Positions 56,142 through 64,000 of a stretch of DNA of 64,000 nt are shown here, in pieces. The notes beneath the pieces are model-generated. The model did not search any database, was not told the origin of the DNA, and saw only the letters and a list, made by a program, of their open reading frames with translations. The stretch covers positions 310,001 to 374,000 of the forward strand of contig JBANDB010000018.1 of assembly GCA_037576215.1 (NCBI GenBank). The letters are read 5' to 3'. Source of the stretch: Armillaria gallica. Taxonomy: Eukaryota; Basidiomycota; Agaricomycetes; Agaricales; Physalacriaceae. The position numbers and the translations under genes were made by a program. The stretch's first letter is position 1. Each line of letters begins with the position of its first letter.

Positions 56142-59100
56142 CTATGAAGCTGAATATGCACTGAAAGAGTGATTTGCCCGAAGCTGGGGCGAATGAGGTG
56201 GAGAATAGGTCCGGGGGAAGTATGTAGCAGTCGAAGGGGATGAAAGAGATCCAGGGAGGTAGAGTGGGAGGGTAGGGACAAGTTCAAATACGTGTTGAGC
56301 TACGGCTCTTGAGTGACGACCCGTAAACATACTGTCATTGGAGGAAACGGAGTGGATGCGTGCATCCTGAATCATGCGCTCCTCATCGACACCTGGTGTG
56401 GCGATGTTGGCACTCGCCAAGTCCGTACCTCGACCATCCCAAATGCAATGCATATTATGGCCAGGGATGATTTGCACCAGCCTGCCGGTCTGAATATGTC
56501 GGACCTCGATGAAACGCGTGTCGAAGAGGAGAATGTAAGGAGAATGGATGGCGACACGCTCGGCCGTGCCTTCCCATTCGATAGTACCGGTCGTTGTTCG
56601 ACTAGGTTCTCCGTGTTTGTCGACGTAGAGACCGAATTCTACCAGACTGAGTGAGTGATACGATAACATATGAACGATGGATACTGACCATCATAGCATA
56701 GAAGGAATTCGTGCTCCTTTGACCGGAACATCCCTAATGGTCGACAACCTTCACATCGTTTGGCCAGGGCTGCAAAGCCTTCCTTCAGCGTGGGAATAGT
56801 TTTACTTTTGAAGCTGTTGAAAGTATGACATCTGTGAGCTTGGACATCGACATATAGTTCTATAAACAACGTACTCCATCAAATCCATGATCTCAAACCC
56901 TTTCGTGAAAAGAATAGCGATTTTAGCTTTTAGAAAAATTACATCATAGGCTTCCGAGGGAACGAAAAATTCCCTGTAGTGTCGGAACCAGTCGGACTTG
57001 GGTGTCCGGAAACCGAATCGTGAAGTTATGGCAGGTGTAGACTTGACCTTTTCGTTGATTTTATCCACGACTGGTTCAACGACGTGGAATATACTCTCGA
57101 GCTAGAGATGTCAGAATCAGAGTCACGGAAAGTAAGGTGTAAGGCTGAGAAAAACGTACGCCTTTCCTCCTCATGTAGATTAGTAATGTGCGCCCCTGCA
57201 GCATCCCAACGCTGAAGAACAAAACATCTTTGCTTCCGTTTAGTTTTTGAGGAGTCTGTGAGGCATGACTGCTCTGCGGTGATGAGGGAACCAATGCCTC
57301 GATATGATACGCAAAAAGGGACTGGCAGAGATGTCAGCTTCGGGCTCGACGATTTGGATGAATACCAACTTTATCAGCCAATACCAGAAAGATGCCAAAG
57401 TCTTCTAACATAGCACATTGCGTTACCATCTTGAGATGAAGCACTCGTCGCATGGCTACAGCAACATGAGAAAGCGTAATGTAATTGAGGACACATCCAC
57501 GTACATCGTGAATCATGTCTGAAGCCAATCCATACTCCTTCGGCACACCCGATGGCCACGAGTCCTCGTCCATCAGAGGTGTCTACACAACAAGTGAGAA
57601 TTATCAGTCAATGAGTAGGAACTGAATCTTACTGAATGGAACAGAGCAGGTGACCTTTCCAGTGAAGGAGTTTTCAAGATTCCATGACGGGGCCGCCTGA
57701 CCTGACGCTATCGAAGGCACCAAAAACGTGTCTGAGCTTAGAGTCTCAACTTCGAAGACCTTGTTGGATTCCTGCACAACTTTACGAAGCCCCATAGCCT
57801 CGTCCAGCTTCTGCTTCCACTCCGAGCGTACTTGGGCAGACTCTGCATAGAGAATGTAGTTTCCTCCTAGCCGACCATTGTGGTGAATAGTGCATGGAAA
57901 CACAGATCGTGAATCCGAAGCGCTCTCGGGAGACCGGACTCCAGCGTTACCGGTGAGAGAATCATGTCGTTCACCTCGGAGATTCCGGAGAAGGCCAGTA
58001 CCACGTTGAGCAGGTGGGTCGGTAAAGTTGACAAGTGTTAGTAGATCAAGAGGGATGGGCTAGATTGGATTGTCAGCGTAGAACAACAAGCAAAACAACG
58101 CATTGGTTACCCGACGATTGACATGATACTTCAGTACACCATTGCGATCTTCCCTGGGCTTCGTCATAACCACTGTGATCAACAGTGTGAGTACAAGCAG
58201 CACAGCATAATGCTCTGGCGACCGTCTTACAATAGTTGTCGAATAGAAGAACAAACAGCTCGCTCCATCCATTCCATTCCAGTCCACCATCAGGTTGCCG
58301 TAGGAGCTTTCCGGTGTGAATTAATGACCGGTTATCATCGAGCAGATCCATATCCTGGAAGCAATATCAGAACCCGCGCCACGCCGTGATGATGCACGTA
58401 CAATCCATTCCCCATTCTTGAATGTGATATTCGAATTATACCGCCAGAGTTCCACTTTCTGCTTGGCTGATACAACACCAGGTTCAGTGTCCTTTCCAAG
58501 TGCCTTGATCACATCCAAGACCTCAGGTATCTCGCGTTTATCGTCATGTCCTGGAGGAGTCTCATCCAAAATACCCTTCAACAGAAGCTCGTATCGCAGA
58601 AGCCTAGGTATTGGACGATTGATAAAGCTCTTCATATCCAATCGGTGAGCATCAGGATGCTTGACACATTGCTGTTCGGGAATGTCAACAACGACAGGCA
58701 AATAAAAACATTTTCAACCCCGCTCACCTCGACGAACTGCTTGAACGCCGGGTTATTGTTCATTTCATCGTCGATCCTATAAGCTGCGATCGGATAGTTG
58801 GGGATATACTCCATGTATGCGTCCCGGAAGTTCAGAGCGGCATCAAAGACTGCCGCAGTGATCGTTCGAATGACTGGATGCTCCTCTCGCTGAATCTCAT
58901 GGAATTTTTCTACTAACCGTCGATGGTGGGCATGCAACTCAGCGAAATTGTGGAATACGTCGGTTATGAACTTCTCAAGTGCCTCTCGAGGAACAATAGG
59001 CGGATCAGCAGCACGCAATGGGCGAATGTACATCTGTCACAGAAATATCAATCAGTTATATAGTATCTCGGGACAAACCCAGGTTACCAACCACATCGAT

Positions 59101-61778
59101 ATTTTCCAAATCTTTGACGTAAGCCATCTCACCTTTGATGAGCTCAAATATAATCCTGGACGTTACGGTCATCAGTGGCGTAGACCCATAATGACAGCCT
59201 GTAAACGCACGACTGCCGTTTGCATTCGTCTTTAGTCAAGCTCTGTCGGAGCTCATTCGAGACGAGATCATGCCATTCCCATTTTCCGGGAGCACCTCTG
59301 CCCATCGCCGACTGGAATGTGCGCAGCTGAGCAACCGACTGCAGATTCTTGATAGCATCTATGGCCTCTAACAAGAAGTCACCATCGGGATTGCCGTGCG
59401 CAGTCTCATTGTATATGGCCTCCAATAACACTGGATATTTTTGCAAATGTTCTGAAGGGCGATTGAGGAAGAGCTTCAAGTCCAGACGCATGGACTCTCC
59501 AGGCCGTACAATGTCACGAGCACATTGCTGAAGTGAGTAATCGGAGTAAATGGGGAGATGACAACTCAACCGAGGGGAGAGCTCACCTCAATGAAAAGTC
59601 GAAAATCGGAATTGTTTTCTGTCTCTTCTTTTAGCCTTTTCTCAGCTAAAGGATGGTGTCCGATGTAGACGGGATACGCCCAACGAAACTCGGTGGCAGC
59701 ATCCAAAAAGACGTCTCCGATACGCTGTATGACCGGGAACTGTTCACGCTGCCGTACATACATGACCTCTAGAAGTCTGCGGTTGCATTCCCGAAGATCT
59801 AGGATGTTGCCAAAGACTTCGTCGATGAAGTCGTCCAAGTCGGTAGAGGGGATGACGGCAGGATTAGCATTGCGTAGAGGTCGAATGAAGACGGATTCGA
59901 CCAGATTTAAATCTTGAATATATTGCTCTTCCTTATCAATGAGCTTGTGAATTATGCTTCCGGAAAAAGTTAGAAGGACTAAGACGGTAGTATGATTGCC
60001 TCACGTTTGCCGGCTTATCTCGCTCTCGGGTAGTGAGACTAAAACTTCTCGCGGCACTGTGTTGATCCATTCCTGCTTACTTGAGGTTGTAGTAGTTTCG
60101 GGGCCAGGTGAGGGGCCAACGACCGAATCACCCTAGAGAATACAGCTAAGCATACACCAAAAGAATGAGACATCATCTGACCTTGCGTGGACATCGAGGA
60201 GAATAACAGACCGTGCCTTCATCGCATCCCGGAGAATAGCACTTCGTCAGAACAGTGACAACTCCTGTTGGAAGCTCTGCCCTCTCTGGAGGTTCATCCG
60301 ATGCTCCAGGAAGATCGTCCAGAAACATATACACATCCTCCACGCCGTCCTGAAGTACCCGGCCTCCCCACTCCACTTCATAGAAAAACAGCTGACTTTG
60401 CAGACTTCGAGCGACTTGAAGCGCGGCCCGCCGATCGCTTGTGGAGAACCCGTGATTTATAGCTAACTCTCGTTGTATTTGAGATTGTATCGTAGACTGA
60501 GATCGGACTTAGATGGAATTGAAGCGCAGAGCTGATAGCACATACCACAATGTCTTTCCCGGTAAATGCGCGAGGATAAGGGATACTGCCCTTTACATGA
60601 GTCCCTCGAGGCACTTTGTCACGCAGCTGGACAGCAATGTGGGATAAGAGGGAGAAATTCACGAAAAGATTCTCGTCCTCTTCTTCATCCTCCCAGTATT
60701 GATCTTCTTCTTCCGCCTCTGGTTGCAGCTCGAGCTGTGACGTCTTGTCCCCCTCATACGTTGAAATCGCTTGGAGAAGATCGGTAGGTCTCCGACTGAA
60801 GGTGCTCGGTCCTGCAACGCTTGCGCTTGATCCAGTAAACGAGAAATAATGATCAGACTCTGCATGAGATCCTGTTGAATTACCTCGGGCAAGGCCGGTG
60901 TCTAGCAGTGCAGCAGGGGATGGGGAATTCACGTAGACCGAAGAACCAGCAATAGAGCCATCCACATATCCATCATCTGCGATATAAATGAGCTCTGAGC
61001 TTGGAAGCCGGGACAAGTGAACTGACAAGGAGACGGTACACCAGGAGGAAGCCAAGGCTCCGGCGGACTTGCTGAGTATGTACTGCCTTGTTTCAATCCT
61101 GCCGCTGAAAACGGAGAAGTTGGAGAGGTGTATTCCGGCGTATCTTCGTGGTCGCGGACGTTGGCAATCGGAGACTCGACATAGGTATGAGCTGGGACCG
61201 ACTGCGAGCCTAGAACCGACGGCCTTATGGAACCGTGTGGACTGGTGGTGACACCGGAAATGTGTGAGCCATTTGGCGGTAGTATACCGTCTGCGATGGG
61301 ACTATCAAGGTGTAACGAAGGAAATAGAGAGGGAGAGTCGGATGTGCGAACAGAGGATCCTGGCGGCGGGGGTAGTTGCCGGCTCATCGAATCTGTTGAC
61401 GACACGTAACCGTCTAAGCTGGTGTGCCGGAAACCACGATCCTGTGAGACGGGCGAGGTAGTGGTGGAAGAGCCAGGAGTTGGAGGTAATGGCCGGACTC
61501 TCGCGGGCGGTCTCGCTGCCACCGTCTTCGATAGGGAAGACACCGGCGATGGCTCTGGTAGTTCATCTGGAGAATAAATGATCAAGAAGATATGCACATG
61601 GACTGGATATATGCGCACTATTTAGAGACCATTTGCTCCCATTCAATTTATTCTCATTCGCATCTGATTTCGTGCTCGTATCGAGTGAATATCCCGCCCA
61701 TACCCTATCGAATAGCGCGTCAAGGTCTTCGTCCTTAGGATCCGAAACGTCGCCGTCGGAATGTCGGGTCATTACCAT
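56142..61778 (-). CDS. Rho1 GEF, Rom2-like: DEP, two DH domains, PH, CNH
   Basis: Read N to C on the minus strand: Pro/Ser-rich start (ATG 61778; PPARVRPLPPTPGSS), DEP domain (about 60660-60300: LLSHIAVQLRDKVPRGTHVK to EDVYMFLDD), first DH (about 59960-59215: EEQYIQDLNLVESVFIRPLR, then LKLFLNRPSEHLQKYPVLLE), second DH (about 59160-58400: IKGEMAYVKDLENI, FITDVFHNFAELHAHHRRLV, then MKSFINRPIPRLLRYELLLK), PH (DMDLLDDNRSLIHTGKLLRQ to KWKQ-like SEWKQKLDEAMGL) and CNH (about 57560-56142: MDEDSWPSGVPKEYGLASDM to IQTGRLVQIIPGHNMHCIWD). Rom1/2 proteins activate Rho1 at the plasma membrane in cell-wall integrity signalling. The duplicated DH is unusual. Introns are many and short; exact edges are not given. 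Confidence 0.85.
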
Positions 61779-62127
61779 GCGTGAGGCAGACGCCTGCGAG
61801 AGTTGAATAATTTAGAGGGCTTGCCTGCGCGGCTGAGACCGCCTCGACGCTGTAGTGTACAAGAAGAGTATACGACGGAGTCTTGACCTATTGGAGAGCA
61901 ATGAAGGTAGCGATGCAGCGCAACGATGAAGGTAACAAGGAGAAAGCGAGATCGGCAGGAATGGGAAGGTTTCGACTAAAGAAGGAAGTCACCCTTGGAC
62001 ACTGACTTCGACGTTCTCATCGTCCTCCGCCACCTGAAAGACAAAAAGCGAGCGTGGCCACGCCATCCATTCAACGATACAACGACCTGAGGGCAAAAAT
62101 CGAAAAGATTCTAATCGCAGAGCGGCA
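61779..62127. promoter_or_regulatory. Divergent promoter region, Rho1 GEF / m3C methyltransferase
   Basis: 349 bp between two start codons on opposite strands. No clear motif. Confidence 0.4.
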
Positions 62128-63800
62128 ATGGAGGATCAGACAAATTTGAATGATGGACGAAGCAATCTGAAGTGTACGTCTTCTGTACACGATGTCGCAG
62201 AAGAGAAACCTCCCTTTGGCTCTAGGTATGCATTTGTTATCCCTGACAGTGAAGGCACTCAGTCTTTAGACAGGTTGTTGACAGACGAGGCCGAGGTCTG
62301 GACTCAGAATGCTTGGGATCATGTCCCCCCTCCCGACGACCAGGACGAGATCATCGTCGCGTCGCTAACGAGACAGCGTTCTGCTCCAGTCCTGGAGGAT
62401 GATAAGCGCAAGTATCATGACAAGCCTGCAAAGTTCTGGTATGTTTTCATATTGTTTGCCGTTCAATCTGTCAGTCGACACTATCAGGGATAACTTTTAC
62501 AAGGCCAATTCGAGCAATTTTTTCCGTGATAGAAAATGGTGCGAGGCTTACTCTGCTGCATTTCGCTGATTTGAACATATGTGTTAGGCTACATAATGAA
62601 TTCCCTGAGCTAGTGGAAGCTACGCAGGCAAAAGTGATCTTGTTTTTTTGTTCCAGTTAATGCTCGAACTTACCTGAGAGGATGAAGGCTGGTGCTAAGA
62701 CTATCGTCGAGATCGGATGTGGTGCCGGTAACTCTGTCTTCCCCCTCCTAGCCTCAAATCAAAATCCCGACCTTTCGCTTTTCGCCTTTGACTACGCCCA
62801 TCATGCCGTCAAACTTGTGCAGGTAAATTTATCACAGGTTCCCTTAGCGATGATGCCTTACGCCACTGGCTTCTAGTCAAACCCTCTATATGAATCCCCT
62901 CCCGTGGGCTCCATACGCGCAGCACCCTGGGATCTATCCTCTGATAAACTTCCCGAAGGAATAGAGCCCGGCAGCGTGGACATTGCAATAATGGTATTCG
63001 TTCTCAGCGCTTTACATCCGGATGAATGGCATAATGCTCTGAGAAACATACATATGGTATGTTTACCTTCTTCACTTTGGGAAGGACGGCTGACTAGACC
63101 TAAAAAGTACTGAGAGTAAATGGCAAGGCATCCTCATGAATCCCTCGGACCTTGATTTGGCGTTGACCCGTCGTCAAGGTAGCGCACTGATCTAGGTGCC
63201 TTTTATTGCTCGGTACTTTTTAGGTCAGTAGGCCGTTCACTTCCCGTAGCGCTTGATGCTGCAACCTTGGCTTAATATTCTCTAGATGCTCAAACCCGGT
63301 GGTCTCGTCATGTTCCGCGATTACGGCCGCCACGACTTAACGCAACTGCGATTCAAAGGTGGTCGTTTACTCGAGGACAACTTTTACATTCGGGGCGACA
63401 AAACTCGCGTATACTTTTTCGAACTAGGTTGGTGACATTCATTTATTCCTGTCTCACTTTTGTAACATTATCACAACTAGACGAATTATCCCTTTTGTTC
63501 ACTGGCTCCAGAATACCAGAAACCGAGCATGAAGTCAACACTACTATCGAGGATGAAGATGGTCCTTCCGGGCCCGAAAGAGATGTGGACGGCCCATCCG
63601 ACATCGAAATACGCGCAATAGCGGATACTCCTCGGGACATACAGGCAACGTCGATACATCCTAGCTTGCTAACACCGCGCCTATTGCCTCCCCTTTTCGC
63701 TACAGAGCAACTTGGGGTTGATAGGCGGCTGATCGTCAACCGAAAGCGCCAGATCAAGATGTACCGCGTCTGGATGCAGGGCAAGTTCCGCAGAATTTAG
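62128..63800 (+). CDS. tRNA N(3)-methylcytidine methyltransferase (Trm140/METTL2-type)
   Basis: Begins [20 protein letters not shown] (ATG 62128), then PPFGSRYAF and [20 protein letters not shown]. Across short introns it reads [20 protein letters not shown] and [16 protein letters not shown] motif I is [51 protein letters not shown] and [20 protein letters not shown] follow, then [23 protein letters not shown] and the C-terminal signature [20 protein letters not shown]. This set is diagnostic for the METTL2/METTL6/Trm140 family, which methylates C32 of certain tRNAs. The PDSEGTQ...VDRR part carries an acidic insertion near 63540-63640. Intron 63057-63285 is 229 nt, four times the usual size, because it holds a MITE-like element. 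Confidence 0.9.
63097..63226. mobile_element. 130-bp MITE-like element inside an intron
   Basis: GACCTAAAAAGTACTGAG (63097-63114) and its inverted partner (63209-63226, CTCGGTACTTTTTAGGTC) match at 17 of 18 positions and enclose 94 bp without coding capacity. It lies wholly inside the long intron of the methyltransferase gene. TA-containing flanks (CTA before, AGTA after) could be a worn target copy, but this is not certain. Confidence 0.55.
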
Positions 63801-64000
63801 ATTTTCGCTATCTACAGAACGTAGATTTAGCTATCCACAACCTACAACTTTAATCTTAAAAGAGGATCGCGGCAATCTTTTCTAGTAAAGTACGTGGTGG
63901 TACTTCGGGCTTCTCTGTCTCCTCAATACTCGGGATGCCCTAAGTGCAGCGTCGTCAGTATGGAAACTACTTGGGAGGACCATCCATGTGAACTCACTGT
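63801..64000. other. 3' flank, no gene seen
   Basis: End of the window; nothing recognisable. Confidence 0.4.

Noticed and set aside
60378..61055. Long minus frame taken as a separate gene
   Set aside because: Its first part is out of frame; the real content is exons of the Rom2-like GEF (Ser/Pro-rich region and DEP), joined by introns.
1..64000. CRISPR array, bacterial operon, rRNA gene or prophage
   Set aside because: Spliceosomal introns and gene families are clearly fungal nuclear; no regularly spaced repeats or rRNA sequence seen.

Overview
The window looks like nuclear DNA of an agaricomycete (mushroom-forming basidiomycete). The genes carry many phase-preserving introns of about 50-70 nt. 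The gene content also fits: a GH7 cellobiohydrolase, an agaric-type HET-domain protein, a monocarboxylate-transporter-like MFS protein, and a Helitron with the fungal DUF6570 domain. I cannot name a species. Spliced models were read by eye from GT/AG sites and frame continuity, so exon edges are predictions.

Layout. 1-3.1 kb: decaying 5' coding part of a Helitron (minus strand). 3.1-7.1 kb: gene-poor, with a doubtful two-TM gene, an 88-bp-period repeat and a cytochrome P450 relic lacking its heme cysteine. 6.6-27.2 kb: an accessory island. It holds eight related RING-plus-coiled-coil genes (A-H: A 8.1, B 9.0, C 14.0, D 17.3, E 18.7, F 22.1, G 24.0, H 26.0 kb), three copies of a small membrane-protein gene (6.6, 15.5 and 20.6 kb) and one HET gene (10.7 kb). 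E has kept the exon plan but lost the RING cysteines; H is a ruin. 27.9-29.3 kb: GH7 cellobiohydrolase. 29.3-34.5 kb: nearly empty.

34.5-64 kb is ordinary conserved chromosome: DH-BAR-SH3 RhoGEF, MFS transporter, a protein with two Zn2Cys6 clusters, mitochondrial GatA amidase, MSH6, a single-pass membrane protein, a ZNF511-like zinc-finger protein, a KH-domain RNA-binding protein, a Rom2-like Rho1 GEF with two DH domains, and a tRNA m3C methyltransferase. Several of these are divergent pairs sharing short promoters.

The most interesting part is the 6.6-27 kb island. Five of the RING-family genes (B, C, D, E, F) share an 11-nt microexon in the same place and phase, and G has a 17-nt version. 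Three sites next to RING genes carry a composite CACGTG...ACGCGTC motif. Four sites, three of them upstream of the membrane-protein genes, carry CCGCGGAGGCAAT-N10-GAATAGGGG or a close variant. RING + coiled coil is the TRIM-like plan, and HET proteins act in fungal non-self recognition, so a fast-evolving recognition or ubiquitin-signalling island is a reasonable hypothesis. It is inference, not shown by the sequence.
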